In this document: piece after piece, positions 7,420 to 15,326 of the stretch
Layout: the number at the start of each line of letters is the position of its first letter
Position numbering within the stretch: the stretch's first letter is position 1
Source: CAZDXB01 sp964509335
Lineage (GTDB): Bacteria; Bacteroidota; Ignavibacteria; Kapaibacteriales; UBA2268
Length of the DNA stretch: 30,854 nucleotides
Direction: 5' to 3'
NCBI GenBank assembly: GCA_964509335.1
Contig: CAZDXB010000031.1
Location: 1-30,854, forward strand
The notes under the pieces: generated by a model
What the model saw: the letters and a program-made list of their open reading frames with translations, nothing else
What the model was told of the DNA's origin: nothing
The model's database searches: none
Translations under genes and position numbers: made by a program

Positions 7420-9291
7420 ATGACGGATTTAAGGAAATACCCCGCGCTAAGATTGCTTATAGTATCGCTTTTAGCGAGCGGTTTCGTATTCGCGTTCGAC
7501 TTGAACTTAAACGAATACATAATAATATCAGCCGCGTTAATCCTAGCCGTTCTATCGCTTTCAATCAAGCGACGCGAACCGGCGTATTATATCTTAGCCG
7601 TCGCGTTCGGTCTTCTCGTCGGTTTGAACGCGGAGAATTCGCGACCGCAGGCGATAAACAAATTTATCCCCGAAGAAACGGCGATAGTTCAAGGAAAAGT
7701 CGAGAAAATATTCAAGAAAACGAATAGATACTGTCGCTGTTTAATTAGAGGACGCGTAAATTCAAAATCTCTATCGCCAATTGAAAACGAGGGCGTATTA
7801 CTAACAATCATGAGCCTCGACGACAGACCAATCGATATAATCCCCGGCGCCGGTATTTACGCAGAAGCATACGTAAGGCCGCCCAAAAATGCTCAGTTGA
7901 ATTCGGATTTCCCCGAGCGTCAATATTTGGCTTCCCTCGACGCCGCTTGGATAGCGAGGGCGAGCGCGAAAAAATCAGCCGCAATATCGCCTCCTTCAGG
8001 ATTCTATTATATTAGGCATTCAATCACAAGCGAAATTCAAGAAAAAGCTAAAGCTCTTTTCCCCGAAGAAACTCGCGGAATTGCTATCGCCTTGCTTACG
8101 GGGAACAAATCCGAAATATCTTACGAAACAAAGCGGAAATTCGCGCTATCGGGAACGGCGCACGTCTTGGCGGTAAGCGGGCTGCACGTGGGGATAATAG
8201 CCTCGATAATATTCCTCTCTCTCGGCTTTTTGAAAAACCGCGTCGTTAAATTCGTTTTATTTTCCGCTCTAGTCGGCGGCTTCGTATTTATTACAGGATT
8301 TCAGGCTTCCGCTATGAGGGCGGGAATAATGGCTGTCTTAATTCTGTTCGCCTATACTTTCGAGAGGCGCGTGAATTTTATAAACATCGTCGCCTTGGCT
8401 GTCCTCGCTTTTCTCGCGATTTCGCCGAATATGATATATTCGGTCGGTTTCCAAATGTCCTTCGCCGCCATACTGGGCATCGCTCTAATGCTAAAACCAA
8501 TTTCGGACTTCTTTCATTCCATTGTCAAATCCAAAAACGCGATTGTCAAGTATTTAATCGTTTCCGTTTCGCTGACTTTATCGGCTTCAATTATTATTTC
8601 GCCGCTCATAGCCTACTATTTTCATACGTTTTCAATAGTCTCTCCGTTAGCGAATATCTTTGTTATCCCCTTAATGACTTTGGGAATGATTTTTACTTTA
8701 GTCTCGCTAATTCTTTCTTTCGCCTATCTCCCTTTAGCGGAGCTTTATTCAGCCGCCTCCGACGCTATGTTTTCTTGGGGAATCAAAGTCAACGAAATCG
8801 CTATCGACTTGCCCTTCGCTTATCTGGAAGGGAGCGATTTGACGCTTATCGCCGCTTTATTTTCGTTAACGGCAATATACGCGTTTCTTTCCAAAGACGC
8901 CAAAACATTTGCTTTTCGCGTTACCGCCTCCGCTATCGCTATCTCTTTGATTCTTAACTTACAAACCGACGCCGAAAAGCCTGTCAAAATAATACCGAGA
9001 GAGCGCTATGTGGCTACTATCGTGAAGATTAACGACGAAAAGAATTTCGCGTTCCTTTTCGACAGAAAACCAAAACAATATCCTTCCCGCGATATTGGAA
9101 TGGAGAAGCTACTAGAAAACTTAGAGGGCGATTTGACTATCTTCTATTCGGGCAACGCGGGTCTCGGTATCGTAGATAGATTAAAGAAAAGAATCACAAT
9201 AAAGAGCTATTCAATGTCCCACAAAACGCAAAAAGACATAACTAGACTACTGAAAATCGACGAGAAGATATATAGATTAATCAAGTTTTAA
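7420..9291 (+). CDS. comEC: ComEC/Rec2-family DNA-uptake channel protein
   Basis: A 623-residue polytopic membrane protein that in this family carries single-stranded DNA across the inner membrane during natural transformation. Order of parts: N-terminal hydrophobic hairpin (about 9-70), an OB-like soluble region (about 75-190), then the Competence domain with the hallmark GTAHVLAVSGLHVGI (from residue 245), multiple helices, and FQASAMRAGIMA and YSVGFQMSFAAILGI. After the last helices only ~100 residues remain (ERYVATIVKIN to the end), with no HxHxDH motif. The metallo-beta-lactamase-like nuclease domain present in many ComEC proteins is therefore missing, although many Bacteroidota homologues are of this shorter type. 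The gene stands alone between the tRNA gene and the convergent glycosyltransferase. The start is ATG without a clear Shine-Dalgarno site. Confidence 0.88.
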   Translation: MTDLRKYPALRLLIVSLLASGFVFAFDLNLNEYIIISAALILAVLSLSIKRREPAYYILAVAFGLLVGLNAENSRPQAINKFIPEETAIVQGKVEKIFKKTNRYCRCLIRGRVNSKSLSPIENEGVLLTIMSLDDRPIDIIPGAGIYAEAYVRPPKNAQLNSDFPERQYLASLDAAWIARASAKKSAAISPPSGFYYIRHSITSEIQEKAKALFPEETRGIAIALLTGNKSEISYETKRKFALSGTAHVLAVSGLHVGIIASIIFLSLGFLKNRVVKFVLFSALVGGFVFITGFQASAMRAGIMAVLILFAYTFERRVNFINIVALAVLAFLAISPNMIYSVGFQMSFAAILGIALMLKPISDFFHSIVKSKNAIVKYLIVSVSLTLSASIIISPLIAYYFHTFSIVSPLANIFVIPLMTLGMIFTLVSLILSFAYLPLAELYSAASDAMFSWGIKVNEIAIDLPFAYLEGSDLTLIAALFSLTAIYAFLSKDAKTFAFRVTASAIAISLILNLQTDAEKPVKIIPRERYVATIVKINDEKNFAFLFDRKPKQYPSRDIGMEKLLENLEGDLTIFYSGNAGLGIVDRLKKRITIKSYSMSHKTQKDITRLLKIDEKIYRLIKF

Positions 9292-9366
9292 TGTAGTTCG
9301 GGAGATTTATGAAACAAAATCAAAAAATCTTAGGCTCTCAAACCTTATAAAACTTCGGATTTCTCA

Positions 9367-10506
9367 TTAATTGCCGAGTAATCTTAATAACTCTTTCTTT
9401 TGCCCTTCAAAAGAGAATTCCTTCGCCGATTTTAGGCAAATTTCTTTGATTTTGGAATAGTTTTCTTTTTGAGCGATTGATTTTATCGCTTCCGCGATTT
9501 GCCCGAACGTCGCGTTTCTATCGACGTAAGCGCCGACGCCGTAATTGTCAATTACCTCTTTCATAGCCGGCAGGTCGGTAGCCAGCGAAGGCAAGCCGGC
9601 TTGGCAGTATTCGAAAAGTTTGTTAGGAAGAGCCAGCTCATAGCTCAAGGAAATTGGCTCTATCAAAGCTAAGCCAATGTCCGCGGAGCAAGTCCAAGCG
9701 TGAAGTTCGTTATAAGGAACCGTTCCCCAAAAAAACGTTTTATTCTCAAGACCTAGTTTTCTCGCTCTGTCTCTGAGCGTCTTTATATAATCGCCCTCGC
9801 CTAAGACGCACAAGGCAAAATTTTCAAGATTGGCGATAGCTTCTATCGCTAAATCCAGCCCCCTGCCTTTCATAACCATTCCTTGGTAGATAAGTATCTT
9901 GTCGTTTTCATTAATCGAGAGCTTTTCTCGCAGGATATTTGATTCTATCGGTTTCTTGTATTTCGGATAGTTTTTTACTACATAAAAAGGCTTCTCGTCG
10001 CCGAATATCTTTGAAAGGATTACTTTGTCTCGCTCGCCCGTAACTACGAATTTATCGACGAATTTGACGTAGCGTTTTTCCAGTCTCGTTTGTATCCATT
10101 GTTTGAAGCGTTTTCCGCTAAGCGGAGCCGCCGCCGAGTAAACTTCGCGAGAATCGTATATAAATTCGCCGCCGTTGATTTTCGATAAATATCGAGCCGC
10201 CGGCAAAACGAATAAGTCTGAAGCAATGTAGAACTCGCTTTGAATGTTTTTGAGATTGCCGATTATTTTGCGATTTAAAAAAGCGGATTTTTTCATCGCT
10301 CGATTAAATTTTGGCGTATATATCGCTATAAAAACGTAATTTTGGGGAACGAATTTGTCTCCTTCGTCAATAGGAGCGATTACGCAAACTTTCTTTCCAA
10401 AATCCGAGTATGTTTGAGCGAAATTCTGCAAACGGGCGTCGGTTTGAATATCCGAAGAGCCTATCAAACAAACGTCAAATGTATTTTCGATTTCTCTTAC
10501 GCCCAT
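9367..10506 (-). CDS. GT4-family glycosyltransferase
   Basis: A 379-residue GT-B fold glycosyltransferase, probably adding a sugar from a nucleotide donor in surface polysaccharide or glycolipid synthesis. The N-terminal acceptor half carries DVCLIGSSDIQTDARLQNFA (residues 11-30), typical of this group. The donor half starts near KILIYQGMVMKGRGLDLAIEA (203-223) and contains ALCVLGEGDY, FFWGTVPYNEL and the donor-site region LPNKLFEYCQAGLPSLATDLP (293-313), in which Glu299 fits the last Glu of the EX7E motif and Glu290 lies upstream of it. No membrane segment is obvious. It follows the FemAB-like gene by 11 bases and has no Shine-Dalgarno site, so it is probably translated from the same message. 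The sugar donor and acceptor cannot be told from the sequence. Confidence 0.85.
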   Translation of the reverse strand: MGVREIENTFDVCLIGSSDIQTDARLQNFAQTYSDFGKKVCVIAPIDEGDKFVPQNYVFIAIYTPKFNRAMKKSAFLNRKIIGNLKNIQSEFYIASDLFVLPAARYLSKINGGEFIYDSREVYSAAAPLSGKRFKQWIQTRLEKRYVKFVDKFVVTGERDKVILSKIFGDEKPFYVVKNYPKYKKPIESNILREKLSINENDKILIYQGMVMKGRGLDLAIEAIANLENFALCVLGEGDYIKTLRDRARKLGLENKTFFWGTVPYNELHAWTCSADIGLALIEPISLSYELALPNKLFEYCQAGLPSLATDLPAMKEVIDNYGVGAYVDRNATFGQIAEAIKSIAQKENYSKIKEICLKSAKEFSFEGQKKELLRLLGN

Positions 10507-10517
10507 TTTTGATGAAT

Positions 10518-11492
10518 TTAGTCGAATTTATAATGAAAAGTGCTTCTTAGTATTCCTCGCGAAAAGAACCTCTCCTTGAAATCGATTAGGCTTAGGGCGG
10601 GCGTCATTGGGTCTTCGGCGGAAGTGTCTTGCGAAACGCCTATATCCACCCACTCGTAACCGTTTTCTACCGCCCAGCGAGTCGTTTCGTACATTATTAA
10701 ATAAATAGGTCGCAGCTTTTCGTATTCGTAGAGCATCATATTATAGAAGCACAAAACTACTTTTTCGTTGCATAAAAACAAAAGCGACCCGGCGATTGGC
10801 TTCCCTTTATAATAAACCAGCATTAAACGTAAATTTTCGGGCAATAGCTCCCTCAGCTTGAGCATATCTTCGAGCGAATGCGTCGGCTTAACGCCGTGTT
10901 TCGCTTTATTTTTAATAAGAATCTCGTAAAAAGCTTCGTAATCTTCGCTTGGCTCTATTGTTATTTTCTCTTCCCTCAGGATTTTTCTTATAGACTTTCT
11001 GGCGGTTTTGTCGAAGTATTTCAAAAAGTCGTCGCCAACTTTTAAATCAATCGCGTGAGAAATGTAGCTGTTCTCAAAGTCGAATTTTCGATACAGCATC
11101 GAATACTCTATGTGCTGGTTGTAAACTTTGTTGTATATAATCGGCGGCGGAATCATATAAAGCTCGGGAATCTCTTTCTCTCGGCAATAATCCAATAGCG
11201 AATCGATAATTTCCAAAGAGAGAGCGAAATGTATGTCCTTCGTAACGACCGAGCCATAGCTCGCGCCGACTGGAGACCAAAAAGAACCGTCGTCCTTGAA
11301 GCCGGCGGGCATAACGCCAACCAATTTTCCTCTGCTCCAGAAAGTCAGATGATGAAAATTAAATTTCCCCAGTTCGTGGTAATCTAAGAATCTAAGTTTA
11401 TGGAACATCGTGCCGTTATTAGAAGAATCGACGAATTCGTCCCATAAGCGTTCGTATTTTGGTTCGTATTCCTTTACTATTACTTTTGACAT
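10518..11492 (-). CDS. FemAB/GNAT-like acyltransferase
   Basis: A 324-residue protein with the layout of the double-GNAT FemAB/Acetyltransf_6 group. These enzymes transfer aminoacyl or acyl groups in cell-wall or exopolysaccharide modification. Motifs seen are the N-terminal NNGTMFHKLRFLDY, central GKLVGVMPAG, the basic KTARKSIRKILREEKI helix before the second GNAT domain, RLMLVYYKGKPIAGSLLF (about residues 223-240) and WVDIGVSQDTS near 284. It is soluble, with no signal peptide. It is the first gene of a two-gene unit with the GT4 glycosyltransferase, which supports a role in building or decorating a surface polymer. An alternative is a lipid-linked sugar N-acyltransferase. A promoter-like sequence lies at 11528-11564. 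Confidence 0.8.
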   Translation of the reverse strand: MSKVIVKEYEPKYERLWDEFVDSSNNGTMFHKLRFLDYHELGKFNFHHLTFWSRGKLVGVMPAGFKDDGSFWSPVGASYGSVVTKDIHFALSLEIIDSLLDYCREKEIPELYMIPPPIIYNKVYNQHIEYSMLYRKFDFENSYISHAIDLKVGDDFLKYFDKTARKSIRKILREEKITIEPSEDYEAFYEILIKNKAKHGVKPTHSLEDMLKLRELLPENLRLMLVYYKGKPIAGSLLFLCNEKVVLCFYNMMLYEYEKLRPIYLIMYETTRWAVENGYEWVDIGVSQDTSAEDPMTPALSLIDFKERFFSRGILRSTFHYKFD

Positions 11493-11527
11493 TAATTCTC
11501 GGCGCTGTTTTTAAGATTTATCATTTG

Positions 11528-11564
11528 CAAATTTAATGATAACGAGCTTAATAGAAAATCAAAA
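11528..11564 (-). promoter_or_regulatory. Possible Bacteroidota-type promoter for the FemAB/GT4 unit
   Basis: The minus strand reads TTTTG (11564-11560), 24 bases, then TAAATTTG (11535-11528). The second part matches the TAnnTTTG -7 consensus exactly. The spacing is a few bases longer than usual. It lies about 36 bases before the ATG at 11492. Confidence 0.35.
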
Positions 11565-11607
11565 TTAAACATTGGTAGTTAAGCCTTGGTCTAGCCTATC
11601 CCCATAG

Positions 11608-11639
11608 CCTCATTCCCAAATTGGAATTTGGGAATGAGG
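11608..11639. repeat. Perfect 15-bp palindrome (REP-like)
   Basis: CCTCATTCCCAAATT (11608-11622), GG, then AATTTGGGAATGAGG (11625-11639) form a perfect 15-bp inverted repeat. No T tract follows in either direction, so it is not an obvious terminator. Its right half is the core of the 27-bp tandem repeat that follows. Confidence 0.85.
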
Positions 11640-11827
11640 ACGTCTANNNNNNNNNNNNNNNNNNNNNNNNNNNNNNNNNNNNNNNNNNNNNNNNNNNNNN
11701 NNNNNNNNNNNNNNNNNNNNNNNNNNNNNNNNNNNNNNNNNNNNNNATATGGAATTTGGGAATGAGGACGTCTATATGGAATTTGGGAATGAGGACGTCT
11801 ATATGGAATTTGGGAATGAGGACGTCT
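11621..11827. repeat. 27-bp tandem repeat array interrupted by the assembly gap
   Basis: The unit is ATATGGAATTTGGGAATGA plus GGACGTCT. Three identical copies stand at 11747-11773, 11774-11800 and 11801-11827, and one near-complete copy lies before the gap (11621-11646). The true copy number is unknown because the N run lies inside the array. The unit length is a multiple of three and is open in both directions, but there is no supported gene. With the upstream palindrome this accounts for the 371-bp interval 11493-11863, apart from the possible promoter at 11528-11564. Confidence 0.9.
11647..11746. other. Assembly gap of exactly 100 N
   Basis: One hundred consecutive N. A round 100 is the usual placeholder for a scaffold gap of unknown size. 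The tandem repeat on both sides is the likely reason for the assembly break. Confidence 0.98.
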
Positions 11828-11863
11828 AGACTGAAACTTGTAAATGTAAAAGGCAAAATATTA

Positions 11864-13495
11864 TCATTTGTTTTCCTTGTTTAGTTTCTTGAGCTTCTGG
11901 GTTGTTTCTATTGCCACTATCAAGCCGAGAATGAACAGCGCGATTGAAATAGCAGCCAGATGCCATTTAGAGTTCGGCATATAATCGGTCAATATGTTGT
12001 ACGCTAAAGCCGTTTCGGTAACGAGCAACATAAAAATCGCCGGCAGTAAAGTGTACCATTTCGGAGCTTTGAAGCCGAGAAAATAAGCCGTAACGACGAA
12101 TAGCGAAAGAGTAGCAATCAATTGATTCGACGCTCCGAAGACGGGCCAAATAACTTCGTAGCCTCCTTTTGCAAGGAAATACGCCAGAACCAAACTTGCC
12201 GCCGCGGCGAAAAAGCGATTGTTAAATATTCCTTTGTACTTTGCGCCGAGAGTCTCTTGAATGATATATCTGTTTAATCTCGTTGACGTGTCCAATGAAG
12301 TAAGCAGAAAAGCGTTAATCATTAGAACGCCGAACGAGACGCCGATTTTGAAAGGCACCCCCAAAGTTTCAATCGTAGCTCCCAAAGCCGTTCCGAATAC
12401 TAAATTGGCGCTTTGGTCTAAAAGAGAGCCAAAATACAACGGGTCGTTCGCGCCGGCGGGCGTCCAGTGCAACGCGCCGGCTATCATTACGATTACCAGC
12501 AGAGCTAAAAGCCCTTCGGTCAACATAGCGCCGTAAGAAACGAACTTCGCGTCGGATTCTTTTCGTAACTGCTTGGCGGATGTGCCGCTGGAAACTAATG
12601 AGTGAAAACCCGAAACGGCGCCGCAAGCTATCGTTATAAACAAAATTGGGAACAACGGACCGTTTTTGCTGTTGAACGAGATGAACGCGGGAGCTTCCAA
12701 AGTTGGATTTAGAGCTATTACGCCTATCACTCCGAGAGCCAACCCTATTATTAGCAAATACATCGACAAGTAATCTCTCGGTTGCAAAACAACCCACACG
12801 GGAATGATAGCGGCTACAAAGGAATAAATAATAGTAAAGACGAGCCAAAAGTCATAGCTCGCTACGATAGGATAGTCTCTGCCTAGTAATATTAATACAA
12901 AGAAAAGCCCGAGACCTAATATTGTGCCGATTATTGTATTAAATCCTTTTCTATTAACGAAGTAGCCAAATATAATAGCCACTGCTATCACGCCTAAAGT
13001 CGGAATGACTATAGTTGGGTCTTCGTGCAAGGTTCTAGCGGTTAAGTCCGCGAATACGGCTTGAACCAAAGTCAAAGTCAGCCACACGAAAACGGAAAAT
13101 ATCGACCTGGCTTTGTTCGAAACCGCCGTTTTTGTAAACTGAACGATTGAAACGCCGTCGTTTCTAAGCGATGCTACGAGGCTGGCGTAATCGTGAACGG
13201 CGCCTAAAAAAACCGCGCCTAAAAGTATCCAAATGAGAGCCGGCAGCCATCCGAAGAGAGCGAAGCCCAATATAGGACCGACGATAGGTCCGGCTCCCGC
13301 TATCGACGAAAAATGGTGTCCAAATAAAATTGACGGTTTAGTGGGAACGTAGTCCAGATCGTCGTTGACTTTGTTGGCGGGAGTTATGTTTTCGTCTCTT
13401 ACTTTTAAGACTTTTTTCTGTATTATTCTAGCGTACCATTGATAGGCGAATATATACCAAGCTATGCCGAAAATCACTATTACAGCCGCGTTCAT
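11864..13495 (-). CDS. cstA: Carbon starvation protein A family transporter
   Basis: A 543-residue polytopic protein with many membrane segments and the CstA hallmarks. These are HHFSSIAGAGPIVGPILG (residues 60-77), GAVHDYASLVASLRNDGVSI, YFVNRKGFNTIIG, SGFHSLVSSGTSAKQL and LTSLDTSTRLNRYIIQE, with the C-terminal WPVFGASNQLIATLSL motif. The length fits the shorter CstA form. Family members take up peptides or pyruvate, mainly when carbon is limiting. The gene is divergent from the M49-like peptidase/ilvE operon across a 140-base spacer that holds two small palindromes, which could be shared control sites. The 27-bp tandem array lies just beyond its stop codon. The family is confident; the substrate is not determined. 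Confidence 0.93.
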   Translation of the reverse strand: MNAAVIVIFGIAWYIFAYQWYARIIQKKVLKVRDENITPANKVNDDLDYVPTKPSILFGHHFSSIAGAGPIVGPILGFALFGWLPALIWILLGAVFLGAVHDYASLVASLRNDGVSIVQFTKTAVSNKARSIFSVFVWLTLTLVQAVFADLTARTLHEDPTIVIPTLGVIAVAIIFGYFVNRKGFNTIIGTILGLGLFFVLILLGRDYPIVASYDFWLVFTIIYSFVAAIIPVWVVLQPRDYLSMYLLIIGLALGVIGVIALNPTLEAPAFISFNSKNGPLFPILFITIACGAVSGFHSLVSSGTSAKQLRKESDAKFVSYGAMLTEGLLALLVIVMIAGALHWTPAGANDPLYFGSLLDQSANLVFGTALGATIETLGVPFKIGVSFGVLMINAFLLTSLDTSTRLNRYIIQETLGAKYKGIFNNRFFAAAASLVLAYFLAKGGYEVIWPVFGASNQLIATLSLFVVTAYFLGFKAPKWYTLLPAIFMLLVTETALAYNILTDYMPNSKWHLAAISIALFILGLIVAIETTQKLKKLNKENK

Positions 13496-13551
13496 ACGTC
13501 AAAATAAAATTAGTTCAACTTCAAAAACGGAAAACAAATTACGTAAAAAAC

Positions 13552-13586
13552 TTGCAATCGCAAAATTTATAGCTTAAATTAAGCTA
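13552..13586. promoter_or_regulatory. Two palindromes in the cstA/M49 divergent spacer
   Basis: TAGCTTAA-A-TTAAGCTA (13570-13586) is a perfect 17-base palindrome with a single central base. TTGC-AATC-GCAA (13552-13563) is a shorter inverted repeat just beside it. Their position between divergent genes for peptide uptake and peptide cleavage fits an operator for a dimeric regulator. No regulator gene is nearby and no function is shown. Confidence 0.35.
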
Positions 13587-13635
13587 AGACTAAATTTTAA
13601 ATTCAAAATGTTTAACATAATAAAAAGGTAAAACT

Positions 13636-15303
13636 ATGAAAACGAGCTTCTATTTGCTTACTGCAATTCTATTTATAGCTTTATTATCTTGTCAAACAAA
13701 GGAAAAACCGAAAGAGGAAGAATCGATGAAAAAAGCCCCTAAGTTGCAAGAAAGAATTGACTTATACGCTCCAATTGAAATTAAAGCCGACTTAACGAGA
13801 CTTACCAAAAAACAAAAGAAACTAATCAAGATATTGACTGAAGCGGGACATATAGCCGACGAACTATTTTGGAGACAAACATCGCCGGACGCCGTTTCCG
13901 TCAGGGATTCGCTCAAGGAGCTGAACGCGACAGAAGTTGAGCAAGCTCTTAAATTCGTTATGATTAACTACGGACCTTACGATAGAATCGACCACGAGAA
14001 AAGATACGTCGGCGAAGGTCCCGAACACAGACCCGACGGCGGAACGTTTTATCCTATCGATATGACTAAAAAGGAATTCGAGGAATACGTGAAAAATCAT
14101 CCCGAGCAAAAAGAGGATTTGGAATCCTTATATACTATAGTCGTAAGAGACGGCGACAAATTGAAAGCGGTTCCTTACAGCCAAGCTTATCCTGAAATCG
14201 AACAATTAGCGAATAAATTGAAAGAAGCGGCTAAATTCGCCGAAAACGAATCGCTCAAAAAGTATCTGCTTGAAAGAGCCGAAGCGTTGAAAACGGACGA
14301 ATACTTTGACAGCGACGTCGCTTGGATGGAAATAAAAGACAACGACATCGACGTAATTATCGGACCGATTGAAAGCTACGAAGACGCTTTGTTTAATTAC
14401 AAAACGGCTTTCGAAGCCGTCGTTATGGTCAAAGATTTAGAAGCCACCAAGAATTTCGCCTTGTTCAAAAAGTATATCAAAGACTTTGAGAACAACCTGC
14501 CTTACGAAGACAAAAAATATATTAGAAAAGAAGTCGGCGAAGGAACGCAAATTAATTTTGTGAACGTAGTATATTTCGGCGGCGACTGCCAAGCCGGAGT
14601 CAAAACAATCGCTTGCTCGCTGCCAAACGACCCGAAAGTTAGAGAACTAAAAGGCGGCGGCAAAAACACGATGTATAAAAATATGATGGAAGCGAAATTC
14701 GAAAAAATAGTCGTTCCAATCGCCAGAGTTCTGTTGACGGAAAAACAAGCAAAAATGGCTGATAAAACGTCTTTCGTTAATTTCGTAACCTTGCACGAAT
14801 TAGGACATACTCTCGGCAGAGGCAACGTTTACGGCAAGGATATAACTATTAGGAAAGCGTTGCAAGAGGCTTATTCGCCGATAGAAGAAGTCAAAGCCGA
14901 CATTTTAGCTATTTACAATCAGAAGTTATTGAATGAAAAAGAAGTTTTAAGCGACGAAGAACTCAAAAGCGCGCTCTGCACTTATTTACCGGGACTGTTC
15001 CGCTCTATTAGATTCGGAACGGAAGAAGCGCACGGAAAAGCCAATTTAATCCAGTTTAATTTCTTGAGAGAAGCCGGCGCTATCGACAAAAACGAAGACG
15101 GCAAATTCATAATCAACGAAGAAGTATTTTTCGAAAAAGCAGGCGAACTCGCTAACTTAATTCTAACAACGGAAGCCGAAGGAAATTATGAAAAAGCAAG
15201 AGAAATCTTGAAGAAATACGGCGAAGTGAACGACGAAATTAAGCAAGCTATTGAAAATCTTAGCGACATACCGCGAGATATCGACACTAGTTACGAATTT
15301 TAA
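13636..15303 (+). CDS. M49-like (dipeptidyl-peptidase III family) metallopeptidase lipoprotein
   Basis: A 555-residue zinc peptidase of the DPP III/M49 type, which in known members removes dipeptides from the N-terminus of oligopeptides. The lipoprotein signal ends in LLSC (Cys19), so it is probably membrane anchored outside the cytoplasm. Zinc motifs: HELGH (His387, Glu388, His391) and EEVKAD (417-422), which supplies the third ligand. Classical DPP III has a six-residue HELLGH, so this is the five-residue form. Other family-like stretches are GPYDRIDHEKRYVGEGPEHRPDGGTFYP and VVYFGGDCQAG (the first given as landmarks at about residues 114-141). The ATG follows AAAAAGG. ilvE begins 23 bases after the stop, so peptides cleaved here may feed amino-acid metabolism in the same operon. 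The gene is divergent from cstA. Confidence 0.85.
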   Translation: MKTSFYLLTAILFIALLSCQTKEKPKEEESMKKAPKLQERIDLYAPIEIKADLTRLTKKQKKLIKILTEAGHIADELFWRQTSPDAVSVRDSLKELNATEVEQALKFVMINYGPYDRIDHEKRYVGEGPEHRPDGGTFYPIDMTKKEFEEYVKNHPEQKEDLESLYTIVVRDGDKLKAVPYSQAYPEIEQLANKLKEAAKFAENESLKKYLLERAEALKTDEYFDSDVAWMEIKDNDIDVIIGPIESYEDALFNYKTAFEAVVMVKDLEATKNFALFKKYIKDFENNLPYEDKKYIRKEVGEGTQINFVNVVYFGGDCQAGVKTIACSLPNDPKVRELKGGGKNTMYKNMMEAKFEKIVVPIARVLLTEKQAKMADKTSFVNFVTLHELGHTLGRGNVYGKDITIRKALQEAYSPIEEVKADILAIYNQKLLNEKEVLSDEELKSALCTYLPGLFRSIRFGTEEAHGKANLIQFNFLREAGAIDKNEDGKFIINEEVFFEKAGELANLILTTEAEGNYEKAREILKKYGEVNDEIKQAIENLSDIPRDIDTSYEF

Positions 15304-15326
15304 TAAATAAACTAGGAGTAACAAAA

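Noticed and set aside
11621..11827. Possible CRISPR array
   Set aside because: The repeats are directly adjacent with no unique spacers and there are no cas genes.
11621..11884. Reading frame through the tandem repeat (IWNLGMRTS repeats) in both directions
   Set aside because: It is open only because the unit is 27 bp; it spans the N gap, starts at TTG without a signal and ends in unrelated sequence.
12369..12848. 159-codon minus-strand frame inside cstA
   Set aside because: It is an out-of-frame, Arg-rich shadow of cstA with no family features.
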